Below are positions 17,239 through 27,343 of a stretch of DNA of 64,000 nt, piece by piece (within the stretch, counting starts at the first letter, position 1; every line of letters begins with the position of its first letter). Made by a program: the position numbers and the translations under genes. Origin of the DNA: Butyrivibrio sp. LC3010 (GTDB lineage Bacteria; Bacillota; Clostridia; Lachnospirales; Lachnospiraceae); assembly GCF_000424385.1 (NCBI RefSeq), contig NZ_AUJU01000008.1, forward strand, positions 1 through 64,000, written 5' to 3'. The notes beneath the pieces were generated by a model. It did not search any database. It saw nothing but the letters and a program-made list of their open reading frames with translations, and was not told the DNA's origin.

Positions 17239-18795
17239 TTAATTTGTATATCCCATCAGATATTCATCAACTTCTTTTGCGCAGGCTCTTCCTTCTGCAA
17301 TAGCCCACACAACAAGGGACTGGCCTCTCCTCATATCTCCTGCTGAAAAAACTTTTGTGCCATCAACACGGTAGCTGTTATCTATAGTAGTAACTGTTCC
17401 GCGTCCTGTTCTCTTTAAGGAGAACGCATCAGCTGTATAGTCCTCGCATCCAACGAAGCCGGCTGCTATAAGCAAAAGATCACATTTAATTTTCTTCTCT
17501 GTTCCCGGAACTTCTGTAAGTTTTCCATCTTTAAAGGCGACCTTTACAGTCTCTATCTGCTTTAAATTTCCCTTTTTATCTGTTTCAACGCTCTTAACTG
17601 TAGTCTCAAAAACTCTGGGGTCATTTCCAAAAACATGAATCGCTTCCTCATGACCATAATCTGTCTTTAAGACCTTTGGCCACTCAGGCCAGGGATTACC
17701 TGCTGTTCTCTCTACGGGAGGCTTTGGCATCATTTCCAGTGCTGTAACTGACTTTGCACCATGCCTTATCACAGTTCCGATACAGTCATTACCGGTATCT
17801 CCGCCACCTACGATCACAACATTTTTACCTGCTGCATCTATGTATCCGCCTTTTTTCTTAAATGCCTCAACTGATTTATCCCCGGAGCCAATAGCATCCA
17901 TTAAAGATTTAGAATCGTTTTGTGTCAATGCCTTTGTGGTACTTGTAAGAAAATCCACAGCATAGTAAACACCCTTTGTAGCAGACGGATCAAGGATGCT
18001 TCCATGGTCATTACCCTTCTGAGAACCTGTTAATGCAAGTGGTCTTGCTTTCTTGGATCCACAGCAAAGCACAACTGCATCAAAACCATCAAGAATTGAA
18101 GAAGCTTTTTTATCCTTTCCCACATCTACGCTTGTGTGGAATATCACACCTTCATCTTCCATCAGTTTTCTTCTTCGCTTAATAACATTTTTATCAAGCT
18201 TCATGTTGGGGATTCCATACATGAGAAGACCGCCTATCTCATCTTCTCTTTCAAATACTTCCACCAGATGTCCTCTGTGATTGAGCTCATCAGCCACAGC
18301 AAGTCCGGAAGGTCCGCTTCCTACAACAGCTACCTTTTTGCCACTTCTGATCTTAGGTACCACCGGCTTTATATATCCCTTTTCAAAAGCTGTTTCCACA
18401 AGGAATAATTCATTATCATGTACAGTTACCGCATCTCCATACTGACCACACATACATGCTTTCTCACAAAGAGCGGGGCAGACACGACCTGTGAACTCAG
18501 GAAAATTGCTGGTTTTATGAAGCCTTGCAAATGAATGCTCATCATGTCCCTTATATAATTCATCATTCCACTCAGGTATCAGATTATGCAGTGGGCATCC
18601 TGTGACCATGCCGCCAAGATTCATTGCTGACTGGCAAAACGGAACACCGCAGTTCATGCATCTTGCCGCCTGCTTGCGTCTGCTGTCTGTATCAAGTGGC
18701 TTATGAAATTCTTCAAAATTCAGTATTCTCTCTGCAGGAGGGATATCTGTATTATTTGTTCTTTTATATTCCAGAAAGCCTGTATCCTTTCCCAT
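17239..18795 (-). CDS. gltD: Glutamate synthase, small (beta) subunit
   Basis: This is the FAD/NAD(P)H-dependent electron-input subunit of glutamate synthase, which converts 2-oxoglutarate and glutamine into two glutamates with the large subunit. The protein has 518 residues. An N-terminal Fe-S domain has [13 protein letters not shown] and [11 protein letters not shown] clusters (about 43-112). A first dinucleotide fold starts at [10 protein letters not shown] (about 152) and a second at [12 protein letters not shown] (about 318). The C-terminal [14 protein letters not shown] is the conserved FAD-contact segment. It is the last gene of the cluster, 85 nt after gltB, behind a strong 12-bp hairpin. 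Confidence 0.95.
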   Translation of the reverse strand: MGKDTGFLEYKRTNNTDIPPAERILNFEEFHKPLDTDSRRKQAARCMNCGVPFCQSAMNLGGMVTGCPLHNLIPEWNDELYKGHDEHSFARLHKTSNFPEFTGRVCPALCEKACMCGQYGDAVTVHDNELFLVETAFEKGYIKPVVPKIRSGKKVAVVGSGPSGLAVADELNHRGHLVEVFEREDEIGGLLMYGIPNMKLDKNVIKRRRKLMEDEGVIFHTSVDVGKDKKASSILDGFDAVVLCCGSKKARPLALTGSQKGNDHGSILDPSATKGVYYAVDFLTSTTKALTQNDSKSLMDAIGSGDKSVEAFKKKGGYIDAAGKNVVIVGGGDTGNDCIGTVIRHGAKSVTALEMMPKPPVERTAGNPWPEWPKVLKTDYGHEEAIHVFGNDPRVFETTVKSVETDKKGNLKQIETVKVAFKDGKLTEVPGTEKKIKCDLLLIAAGFVGCEDYTADAFSLKRTGRGTVTTIDNSYRVDGTKVFSAGDMRRGQSLVVWAIAEGRACAKEVDEYLMGYTN

Positions 18796-18811
18796 CTTTC
18801 ACCTCATCCCG

Positions 18812-18845
18812 GTCCTGAGGAATAACTCTCTGTATTCCTCAGGAC
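18812..18845 (-). other. Intercistronic hairpin between gltB and gltD
   Basis: GTCCTGAGGAAT and ATTCCTCAGGAC form a perfect 12-bp stem with a 10-nt loop, located just before the gltD ribosome site. There is no U run, so it is more likely an RNA processing or stability element than a terminator. Confidence 0.65.
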
Positions 18846-18880
18846 TGTATTTTTTTCAGTTTGATATCCATCAAAAATAT

Positions 18881-21800
18881 TTAAGCAAGTTCCTTAAATG
18901 CCTCTAAAATTGCATGCTCGTGATCTATTCCCTGCTCCTCATACTTACCGATTGCAGTCAGCATCTTTTGATAATCATTCGGAACTATTTTCTTAAAATC
19001 AGGAATATAGTCTTCAAAGTTGGCAAGGATTTCTGCACCATATTCAGAGCCTGTCTCAGCAACATAATCTTCAAGTATTTCTTTAAGTTCAGCTATATCG
19101 TACTTTTCAGTGAGCTCATATAGAGATGCCATATCCTTGTTCATTCTGAGATACAGCGTATGCTCCTTATCAAGAACATAGGCTATTCCGCCACTCATAC
19201 CGGCTGCAAAGTTTTTACCTGTCATTCCGAGAATAACTGCTCTTCCGCCTGTCATATATTCAAGGCCATGATCTCCGCATCCTTCAGAAACTGCTATGGC
19301 ACCGGAATTTCTTACACAGAATCTCTCGCCTGCAACGCCGCATACATATGCCTTTCCTGCCGTTGCACCATAGAGAGCCACATTACCGATTATGATATTC
19401 TCATGAGCTTTATATGTAGCTTTTTGGGAAGGTCTTACAATTACCTTTCCGCCTGAAAGTCCTTTTCCAAAGCCATCATTTGCATCACCATAAAGCTTTA
19501 AAGTAACACCTTTAGGAAGGAATGCACCAAAGGACTGACCGCCTCCGCCACTGGCATTTACTACAATTGAATCATCCGGAAGTGAGTTTTTAAAATCAGC
19601 TGTAACCCTGCTTCCAAGAAGTGTTCCAAAACTTCTGTCTGTACTTGATATATCTACATCGAGGCTAAGGACTGACTTAGAAGCTCCTGCAGCACCGTCA
19701 ACAAAAGCAGCTTCAAGATTCTCCTTTAATGACTGTTTAGCCTTTTCATATTCAGGAACAAGAATCTTTTTATCCAGCGTCTTTTCAAGTCCAAAATCAT
19801 ATACATTAGCAGGATTAAAGTGATTCTTTTCGCATCCGGCATAGGACTTATTCAGGATTCTGCTGAGGTCTGCAGCATCCTTGCATCTTGCACCTGCGAC
19901 AGTTCTCATCCTGAGACAATCTGTTCTTCCAACCATGTCCGTAAGCTTCCTGAATCCAAGCTCACTCATGATCTCACGAAGCTGTCTTGCCACAAAAAGC
20001 ATGAAGTTCATAACATGTTCAGGCTTTCCTGCAAATCTTTTCCTAAGTTCTTCATTTTGAGTTGCGATTCCCACAGGACAGGTATCCTTGGAGCAGACTC
20101 TCATCATCATGCAGCCCATGCATACAAGGGGAGCCGTAGCAAAACCGAATTCCTCAGCACCCAGAAGTGCAGCGATTGCCACATCTCGTCCGGTCATAAG
20201 TTTTCCGTCAGTCTCAAGAACTACTCTGCTTCTGAGTCCATTATCAAGAAGTGACTGGTGAGCTTCACTTACTCCAAGCTCCCAGGGAAGTCCTGCGTGA
20301 TGGACTGAGGATGAGGGAGCAGCGCCTGTTCCTCCGTCATAACCTGAAACCAGAATAACCTGAGCTCCTGCCTTGGCAACACCTGATGCAATAGTTCCAA
20401 CTCCTGCCTCTGACACAAGCTTTACTGAAATTCTTGCTTTATCATTAGCATTTTTAAGATCGTAAATAAGCTGAGCCAGATCCTCAATTGAGTAAATATC
20501 ATGATGAGGTGGCGGTGATATCAGCGCTACACCGGGAGTAGAAAATCTGGTTGATGCAACCCAGGGGTATACCTTCTTTCCGGGAAGATGTCCACCCTCT
20601 CCTGGCTTTGCTCCCTGTGCCATCTTTATCTGAATCTCTTTTGCACTTTGAAGATATCTGCTGGTTACGCCGAATCTTCCTGATGCAACCTGCTTTACTG
20701 CACTGTTTTTGTTTGTGCCAAAACGTGCAACATCTTCGCCGCCTTCACCGGTATTTGATTTTCCGCCAAGCCTGTTCATCGCTATGGCAAGAGTTTCATG
20801 GGCTTCCTTTGAAAGGGAGCCATATGACATTGCACCTGTCTGGAATCTTTTTACTATCTCCTCTTCGCTCTCTACTTCCTCAAGTGGTACAGGATTTCCT
20901 GAGGGGACAAAGGATAAAAGTGCACGAAGTGTATGAGGTCTGTCCTCATCATCAACCATTTTCGTATATTCCTTAAAGCGCTCGTAATCTCCTTCACGTA
21001 CTGCTCTCTGCAGGGTTACGATTGTTTTGGGACTGTACATATGGTCTTCTTTGTCTTCACCGCTTCTAAGGGAATGGAATCCGATAGAATCCAGTGTTGT
21101 ATCCGTAGATAATCCGAGCGGATCAAATGCCTTGTTATGACGAAGCTCTACATCTTCACCTATTTCCTTAATTCCGATTCCGCCAACACGGCTTATGGTT
21201 CCTGTAAAATATTTATCAACAAACTCAGCTGAAAGTCCAATAGCTTCAAAAATCCTTGCGGACTGGTAAGACTGAAGCGTTGATATTCCCATCTTTGCCG
21301 CAATCTTAACAACGCCGCCTAGAAGTGCCTTATTGTAATCAGCAATCGCAGTGTGATAGTCCTTATCAAGAATTCCTATGTCTATAAGCTCAGCAATACA
21401 TTCCTGAGCAAGGTAAGGATTTATGGCTCTTGCACCAAATCCAAGCAGTGTTGCTATCTGATGAACATCTCTGGGTTCACCACTCTCTAGAATAAGTGAT
21501 ACCGCAGTGCGCTTTTTGGTTCTGACAAGATGCTGCTCAACGGCAGATACAGCAAGAAGTGACGGTATTGGCATGTGGTTTTCGTCTACGCCTCTGTCTG
21601 AGAGGATCACAATATTTACTCCGTCTGCTACTGCTCTGTCCACTGAGATGCAAAGCTGTTCAAGCGCTCTTTCAACAGGAGCATTCTTATAATATAGAAG
21701 TGATATTTTTCTTACATGAAAGCCCGGCTGGTCCAAGGCTTCAATTTTCATAAGGTCTACGCCTGTAAGAATGGGGTTATTGACCTCCAACACGCGGCAG

Positions 21801-23428
21801 TTATCGCTCTTTTCATTAAGAAGATTACCGTCTGACCCAATGTAAACCGTGGTGTCGGTTACAACCTTCTCTCTGAGGGAGTCAATGGGCGGATTAGTAA
21901 CCTGTGCAAAAAGCTGCTTAAAATAACAAAATAGCGGCTGATGATGCTGTGATAACATTGCCAGCGGAATATCAGTTCCCATTGAAACTGTAGATTCTAT
22001 TCCGTTCATTGCCATTGGCATAATCTGATTTTTCACATCTTCATAGGAGTATCCGAAGACTTTGTAGAGCTTATCTCTCATCTCCTGAGAGCTTCTGGGT
22101 ATTTTCCTATTCGGTATTTCAAGTGTGCCAAGATGTAAAAGATATCTGTCAAGCCACTCACCATAGGGCTTTGATGTAGAATACTTCTCCTTACATTCCT
22201 CATCAGAGATGATTCGTCCTTCTTTTGTATCAACCAAAAGCATATGGCCCGGTGAAAGGCGTGATTTCCTGATTATGTTTTCCTCGGGTATATCAAGAAC
22301 ACCTACTTCGGATGACAGGATGAGTCTTCCGTCCTTTGTGACATAATATCTGGAGGGTCTTAGTCCGTTTCTGTCAAGAGTTGCACCAAATACTTCGCCA
22401 TCCGTAAAAAGTACTGCAGCAGGACCATCCCAGGGTTCCATCATAGTTGCATAGTAATGATAAAAATCTTTTCTTGACTGCTCCATGAAGTCATTGTGCT
22501 TCCAGGGTTCAGGTATGGTCAGCATCATTGCAAGTGGAAGATCCATTCCGTTCATGTAGAGGAATTCCAGGGTATTATCCAACATTGCTGAGTCAGAGCC
22601 TGAAGAAGCGATGACAGGATAAACCTTACCAAGATCATCACCAAAAACATCAGATGACATAGTCTCTTCACGGGCAAGCATTCTGTCACTGTTACCTCGA
22701 ATAGTATTTATCTCTCCGTTGTGGGCTATCATCCTGTAGGGATGAGCTCTTTGCCAGGAGGGTGTGGTATTTGTTGAAAAACGGCTGTGAACAAGTGCGA
22801 TTGCTGTATTATAGTCAGGTGATAGCAGATCCTCATAGAAATTGCGCAGCTGGCCTACGAGAAACATTCCCTTATACACAATTGTCCTTGATGAAAAGGA
22901 GCAAATATATGTATCCTCAGAGGACTTCTCATACTCACGTCTAAGCTGATAAAGTCGTCTGTCAAAATCTATACCTCTTTTCACATCGGAAGGTCTCTCA
23001 ACAAAACACTGACTTATGTGGGGCATACAGTTTCTTGCTACTTCTCCCAGTATTTCAGGGTGAATTTCCACATCTCTCCAGCCAAGTACCTTAAGGTTCT
23101 CCTTCTCCGCTATGACTTCAAGCATTCTCTTTGCAAACATTCTTTTCATGGAGTCCTGAGGAAAAAAGAACATACCTATTCCATAATCCCCAGCAGATTT
23201 CAGCTGTATACCGGACTTTAATGCTTCCTTTGAAAAGAATTTATGAGATATCTGGACAAGGATTCCAACGCCATCGCCGACTTTTCCTGTAGCATCTTTT
23301 CCGGCTCTATGCTCAAGTTTCTCGACAATGCTAAGCGCATCGTCGAGAACTTTATTGTCAGCCTTGCCATCTATATTAATTACTGCGCCGATACCACAGG
23401 CATCGCGCTCATTCATCCAATTATCCAT
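18881..23428 (-). CDS. gltB: Glutamate synthase, large (alpha) subunit
   Basis: The 1515-residue enzyme has a class II glutaminase domain at the N-terminus. The catalytic Cys is residue 11 (ERDACGIG), preceded by a short propeptide that is normally cleaved. The central domain and FMN-binding synthase domain follow, with GGKSNTGEGGED and a cysteine-rich 3Fe-4S cluster (CMGCMMMRVCSKDTCP, about 1102-1118). The C-terminal GXGXG beta-helix spans about 1240-1440. Glutamine-derived ammonia is channelled to 2-oxoglutarate. Length is normal for the bacterial NADPH type. It pairs with gltD downstream and glutamine synthetase upstream to complete the GS-GOGAT cycle. Confidence 0.96.
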   Translation of the reverse strand: MDNWMNERDACGIGAVINIDGKADNKVLDDALSIVEKLEHRAGKDATGKVGDGVGILVQISHKFFSKEALKSGIQLKSAGDYGIGMFFFPQDSMKRMFAKRMLEVIAEKENLKVLGWRDVEIHPEILGEVARNCMPHISQCFVERPSDVKRGIDFDRRLYQLRREYEKSSEDTYICSFSSRTIVYKGMFLVGQLRNFYEDLLSPDYNTAIALVHSRFSTNTTPSWQRAHPYRMIAHNGEINTIRGNSDRMLAREETMSSDVFGDDLGKVYPVIASSGSDSAMLDNTLEFLYMNGMDLPLAMMLTIPEPWKHNDFMEQSRKDFYHYYATMMEPWDGPAAVLFTDGEVFGATLDRNGLRPSRYYVTKDGRLILSSEVGVLDIPEENIIRKSRLSPGHMLLVDTKEGRIISDEECKEKYSTSKPYGEWLDRYLLHLGTLEIPNRKIPRSSQEMRDKLYKVFGYSYEDVKNQIMPMAMNGIESTVSMGTDIPLAMLSQHHQPLFCYFKQLFAQVTNPPIDSLREKVVTDTTVYIGSDGNLLNEKSDNCRVLEVNNPILTGVDLMKIEALDQPGFHVRKISLLYYKNAPVERALEQLCISVDRAVADGVNIVILSDRGVDENHMPIPSLLAVSAVEQHLVRTKKRTAVSLILESGEPRDVHQIATLLGFGARAINPYLAQECIAELIDIGILDKDYHTAIADYNKALLGGVVKIAAKMGISTLQSYQSARIFEAIGLSAEFVDKYFTGTISRVGGIGIKEIGEDVELRHNKAFDPLGLSTDTTLDSIGFHSLRSGEDKEDHMYSPKTIVTLQRAVREGDYERFKEYTKMVDDEDRPHTLRALLSFVPSGNPVPLEEVESEEEIVKRFQTGAMSYGSLSKEAHETLAIAMNRLGGKSNTGEGGEDVARFGTNKNSAVKQVASGRFGVTSRYLQSAKEIQIKMAQGAKPGEGGHLPGKKVYPWVASTRFSTPGVALISPPPHHDIYSIEDLAQLIYDLKNANDKARISVKLVSEAGVGTIASGVAKAGAQVILVSGYDGGTGAAPSSSVHHAGLPWELGVSEAHQSLLDNGLRSRVVLETDGKLMTGRDVAIAALLGAEEFGFATAPLVCMGCMMMRVCSKDTCPVGIATQNEELRKRFAGKPEHVMNFMLFVARQLREIMSELGFRKLTDMVGRTDCLRMRTVAGARCKDAADLSRILNKSYAGCEKNHFNPANVYDFGLEKTLDKKILVPEYEKAKQSLKENLEAAFVDGAAGASKSVLSLDVDISSTDRSFGTLLGSRVTADFKNSLPDDSIVVNASGGGGQSFGAFLPKGVTLKLYGDANDGFGKGLSGGKVIVRPSQKATYKAHENIIIGNVALYGATAGKAYVCGVAGERFCVRNSGAIAVSEGCGDHGLEYMTGGRAVILGMTGKNFAAGMSGGIAYVLDKEHTLYLRMNKDMASLYELTEKYDIAELKEILEDYVAETGSEYGAEILANFEDYIPDFKKIVPNDYQKMLTAIGKYEEQGIDHEHAILEAFKELA

Positions 23429-23444
23429 TCCTTACCGCCTTTTG

Positions 23445-23474
23445 CCCTCATCCGGTTTTTACACCGAATGAGGG
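23445..23474 (-). other. Intercistronic hairpin between glnN and gltB
   Basis: CCCTCATCCGGT and ACCGAATGAGGG form a 12-bp stem with a 6-nt loop (one G-U on the minus strand). There is no terminator tail. It resembles the hairpin before gltD in position and length. Confidence 0.6.
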
Positions 23475-23536
23475 AATATTTTTAGCTCTGTGTTTGATTT
23501 CCGTTTGAGCCAGCACCATTGTGCTTTAATAACCAG

Positions 23537-25645
23537 TTATCTGAGTGAAAACAGCATCTGACCATATGTGGGATAGCTGAGGTACTTATCAGGAATAAGT
23601 GCTTCTGCCTCATCAGCATACTTGCGAAGTTCATCCATATCTGCAAGAATTGTCTGCTGATAATAGCTTGCCTGCTCAAGAAGTTCTTCCTTCTCTTCTG
23701 CCACCCTGGTATCTGCTGCAAGCTTTTCAAGTGCCTTGCACATTCCTGCAGATGCTTTATCTATTGTTGCAAGTACTCCGGTCTCAAGGACTGAAGCACC
23801 ATCACCAAGAAGACTCTTCTTCTGAATAATCTCTTTGCTAAGATCCTTCTGGTAAGATACGATACCCTCTGTAAGATCTTTTCTTACCATCTCCTGCATT
23901 GTAAGTGACTCAATGTGTACTGATTTTGAATAATTCTCAAGAAGAATATCGTATCTTGAATGAATTTCTTCCTTAGTAAATATTCCGTGCTTTGTGAAAA
24001 GCTCTAAAGACTCATCACTGATCCAGTAAGGCATTGCATCAGGAAGTGACTTAAGATTCGGAAGACCTCTCTTTGCAGCTTCCTCTACCCACTCATCTGT
24101 GTATCCGTTGCCGTTAAAGAGTACTCTCTTGTGAGCTACAAGTTCTTCCTTAAGAACCTCTGTTATCTTTTCCTTTAACTCATCTCCGCTGTAAGCTGAG
24201 AGTTTCTCGTAAAGTCTTGCAACCTCTTCAGCAACTGCAGTATTAAGAACAATGTTAGCGTTTGCTACTGAAACTGAGGAGCCCGGCATACGGAACTCAA
24301 ACTTATTTCCTGTAAATGCAAAAGGTGATGTTCTGTTTCTGTCTGTATTATCCTTTGTGAAATGAGGAAGTACCTTAGCACCCATAGCCATCTGAACCTT
24401 ACCCTGGCTGATATAGGATTTTCCATCTTCTATTGCCTTAAGTACTTCTGCAAGCTCATCTCCAAGGAAGATTGATATGATAGCCGGCGGTGCTTCGTTT
24501 CCACCAAGTCTGTGATCATTTCCTGCTGATGCAACAGAAAGTCTTAAAATCGGTGCATACTCATCAACTGCAGAAATTACAGCCATAAGGAAAAGCAAAA
24601 ACGGTATGTTCTCACCGGGATTTTTGCCGGGATCAAGAAGGTTTAATCCTGTATCAGTGCATACTGACCAGTTGTTGTGTTTTCCTGAACCGTTGATTCC
24701 TTCGAAGGGCTTTTCATGCAAAAGACATGCATAATTATGTTTATCTGCAACCTTCTTCATAACCTCCATTGTGAGCTGGTTGTGATCAACTGCAATGTTG
24801 GCTGTTTCAAATACAGGTGCCATCTCATGCTGTGAAGGTGCTACCTCGTTGTGCTTTGTCTTTGCAGGGATTCCAAGCTTCCAGAGTTCTTCATCAAGGT
24901 CATGCATGTAAGCTGAAACCTTGGGCTTAATAACTCCAAAATAATGATCCTCCATCTCCTGACCTTTCGTAGCCGGAGCTCCAATGAGGGTTCGTCCGGT
25001 AAAAAGAAGGTCCTTTCTCTTTTTATAAAAATCTTTATCTATCAAAAAATACTCCTGCTCAGAGCCGATTGTGGTGTTTACGCGTTTTACATCCTCATAC
25101 CCCAGGAGGTGGAGCAACTTAACTGATTCCCTGGACAGAGCTTCCATCGAGCGCAAGAGAGGTGTTTTTTTATCCAGCGCTTCTCCGCCATAGGAACAGA
25201 ATGCTGTAGGAATGTAAAGAGAACCGTCTTTTATGAATGCAGGAGATGAAGGATCCCATGCTGTGTAGCCACGAGCTTCAAATGTTGCACGAAGGCCGCC
25301 TGAAGGAAAGCTTGATGCATCAGGCTCACCCTTAACCAGCTCTTTTCCGGAAAACTCCATAATAATGGATCCGTTATCTGTAGGTGAAATAAAGCTGTCA
25401 TGCTTCTCTGCAGTCAGTCCTGTCATTGGCTGGAACCAGTGTGTGAAATGTGTTGCACCGTTCTCAATAGCCCATTCCTTCATGACTGCTGCCACTGTGT
25501 TTGCCACATCAAGTTCAAGATGTGAACCCATTTCAATTGTCTTATGTACTGCCTTGTAAATATCCTTTGGCAGTCTTTCTCTCATAATCTTGTCATTAAA
25601 TACAAGACATCCGAATTCTTCTGTAAGTTTTGATGCTTCTATCAT
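23537..25645 (-). CDS. glnN: Glutamine synthetase type III
   Basis: This cytoplasmic enzyme makes glutamine from glutamate, ammonia and ATP. At 702 residues it has the length of the type III (GSIII) family found in Bacteroides, Butyrivibrio and cyanobacteria, far longer than GSI. The N-terminal THWFQPMTG, the central HNEVAPSQHEMAP, NHNQLTMEVMKK-type and NGSGKHNNWS motifs, and the AGNDHRLGGNEAPPAI segment are all present. The C-terminal 200 residues are helical and include a coiled stretch. The ribosome site AAAGGAGG is strong. Position between asparagine synthase and gltB fits ammonium-limited assimilation. Confidence 0.95.
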   Translation of the reverse strand: MIEASKLTEEFGCLVFNDKIMRERLPKDIYKAVHKTIEMGSHLELDVANTVAAVMKEWAIENGATHFTHWFQPMTGLTAEKHDSFISPTDNGSIIMEFSGKELVKGEPDASSFPSGGLRATFEARGYTAWDPSSPAFIKDGSLYIPTAFCSYGGEALDKKTPLLRSMEALSRESVKLLHLLGYEDVKRVNTTIGSEQEYFLIDKDFYKKRKDLLFTGRTLIGAPATKGQEMEDHYFGVIKPKVSAYMHDLDEELWKLGIPAKTKHNEVAPSQHEMAPVFETANIAVDHNQLTMEVMKKVADKHNYACLLHEKPFEGINGSGKHNNWSVCTDTGLNLLDPGKNPGENIPFLLFLMAVISAVDEYAPILRLSVASAGNDHRLGGNEAPPAIISIFLGDELAEVLKAIEDGKSYISQGKVQMAMGAKVLPHFTKDNTDRNRTSPFAFTGNKFEFRMPGSSVSVANANIVLNTAVAEEVARLYEKLSAYSGDELKEKITEVLKEELVAHKRVLFNGNGYTDEWVEEAAKRGLPNLKSLPDAMPYWISDESLELFTKHGIFTKEEIHSRYDILLENYSKSVHIESLTMQEMVRKDLTEGIVSYQKDLSKEIIQKKSLLGDGASVLETGVLATIDKASAGMCKALEKLAADTRVAEEKEELLEQASYYQQTILADMDELRKYADEAEALIPDKYLSYPTYGQMLFSLR

Positions 25646-25698
25646 ATTTTCCTCCTTTAGTCCGGTTCTGAACTATATATTGTTTTCAATGCTTTTTG

Positions 25699-27282
25699 TT
25701 ATTTTCCGCTTGCACCATAGTTGGATAGCACTCTTGCTGACGGGTCGTTTACATCACAGCCCTTCCAACTCTTATTGGGCATCCAGAAATCTATGATCAT
25801 ATCCGATTGATCAGGATAGTATTTTTCAAATATCTCTCTGTAAAGCAATGATTCCTTAGTAAAAGGTGTTGCATGTTCATATTTCTTAATATTGGAAATA
25901 TAATCCTCATCTGAATAAACAGACTCAGCATATTCGATCAGGTCATCCCTTAATGAATGTCCCACAGCATCTGAAAATGCTGCCTTTTCTCGCATCAGTA
26001 TTGAATGAGGGATGAACTTGTCTTCTTCAAAGGATTTTCTAAGCAGGTATTTACCCATTCCATAAGTATTGAGCTTCTTCTCCGGATCTATACTCATTAC
26101 ATAATCCACAAAATCAAGATCTCCAAAAGGAACTCTTGCTTCCAGTGAATTAACACTTATGCATCTGTCTGCACGAAGCACATCATACATATGAAGCTCT
26201 CTTACTCTCTTCTCCGCTTCCTGCTGAAAAGCTGCTGCGCTCGGAGCAAAGTCCGTATACTTGTATCCGAAGAGTTCATCAGATATTTCGCCTGTCAAAA
26301 CCACCTTTATATCAGTGTTTTCATGAATCCATTTGCATAGGAGGTACATTCCTATTGATGCTCTTATGGTTGTTATGTCATAGGTTCCAAGAGCTTCTAT
26401 TACCGGTTCAATGGCATCAATTACATCCTTTTTACTGATTATCACCTCATGATGTCTGCTGTGAATGTAATCTGCCACTTCCCTTGCATATTTAAGATCT
26501 ATGGCATCTATATCCATTCCTATGGCAAAGGTTTCAATTGGTTTATCTGAAAGCTTTGCTGCAACTCCGCAAACAAGAGATGAATCCAGACCTCCTGAAA
26601 GAAGGAATCCTACAGGAGCATCTGCATCCAGTCTCTTCTTTATTCCATTTAGGAGCTTATCGTGAATGTTTTTTGTAATTGTTTCCAGATTGTCTGTTTT
26701 AATTTCTTTTACGTAAGTCATATCTCTGTAGCATATGAACTTACCGTCCTCGTAATAATGTCCGGGAGGAAACGGAGTTATTTTCTTACATACCCCTGTC
26801 AGGTTCTTTGGCTCTGAAGCAAAAACGATATATCCATCATCGTCATAACCGTAATAGAGAGGTCTTATTCCTATCGGATCTCTGGCTGCAATAAAACTGC
26901 GTTTTTCAGAATCGTAGATTACCATTGCAAATTCAGCATCCAGAAGGTCAAACATTTTTGTTCCAAGTTTTTCATAAAGAGGAAGTATTATTTCGCAATC
27001 ACTGTCGCTATTAAAAGCATAGCCAAGAGATTTTAAATAGTTCTTCAATGCTTTAAATCCATATAACTCCCCGTTACAAACAACTGCATTTCCGTTTAAG
27101 GTAAAGGGCTGCATTCCTTTACAGTTAAGGCCCATGATTGCAAGCCTGTTAAAACCAAGATAGCCGCCATTAACCTTTAATGTCCTGGACTTATCCGGAC
27201 CTCTTGATGCAGTTCTTTCAAGCATTTCTTCAAAGAACTCCTTACTTATTTCATCTCTGGCATATGTGAGTATTGCGCACAT
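25699..27282 (-). CDS. asnB: Asparagine synthase (glutamine-hydrolysing), AsnB type
   Basis: The 527-residue enzyme transfers amide nitrogen from glutamine to aspartate with ATP. The N-terminal class II glutaminase begins with Cys2 (MCAILTY); removal of Met1 exposes the nucleophile. NGELYG, FNSDSDCEI and EFAMVI follow. The synthetase domain has the PP-loop SGGLDSSLV (about 228-236) and the GEISDELFGYKY acidic motif near 325. The ribosome site CAGGAGG precedes the ATG. It lies 61 nt after the Amt-PII gene and 53 nt before the glutamine synthetase gene, so it is probably co-transcribed with both. Confidence 0.93.
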   Translation of the reverse strand: MCAILTYARDEISKEFFEEMLERTASRGPDKSRTLKVNGGYLGFNRLAIMGLNCKGMQPFTLNGNAVVCNGELYGFKALKNYLKSLGYAFNSDSDCEIILPLYEKLGTKMFDLLDAEFAMVIYDSEKRSFIAARDPIGIRPLYYGYDDDGYIVFASEPKNLTGVCKKITPFPPGHYYEDGKFICYRDMTYVKEIKTDNLETITKNIHDKLLNGIKKRLDADAPVGFLLSGGLDSSLVCGVAAKLSDKPIETFAIGMDIDAIDLKYAREVADYIHSRHHEVIISKKDVIDAIEPVIEALGTYDITTIRASIGMYLLCKWIHENTDIKVVLTGEISDELFGYKYTDFAPSAAAFQQEAEKRVRELHMYDVLRADRCISVNSLEARVPFGDLDFVDYVMSIDPEKKLNTYGMGKYLLRKSFEEDKFIPHSILMREKAAFSDAVGHSLRDDLIEYAESVYSDEDYISNIKKYEHATPFTKESLLYREIFEKYYPDQSDMIIDFWMPNKSWKGCDVNDPSARVLSNYGASGK

Positions 27283-27343
27283 ATTGATTGTTCCTCCTGA
27301 AAATTTTATTTATGATAGCCGTATTTGACTTTGAATCTCTTTA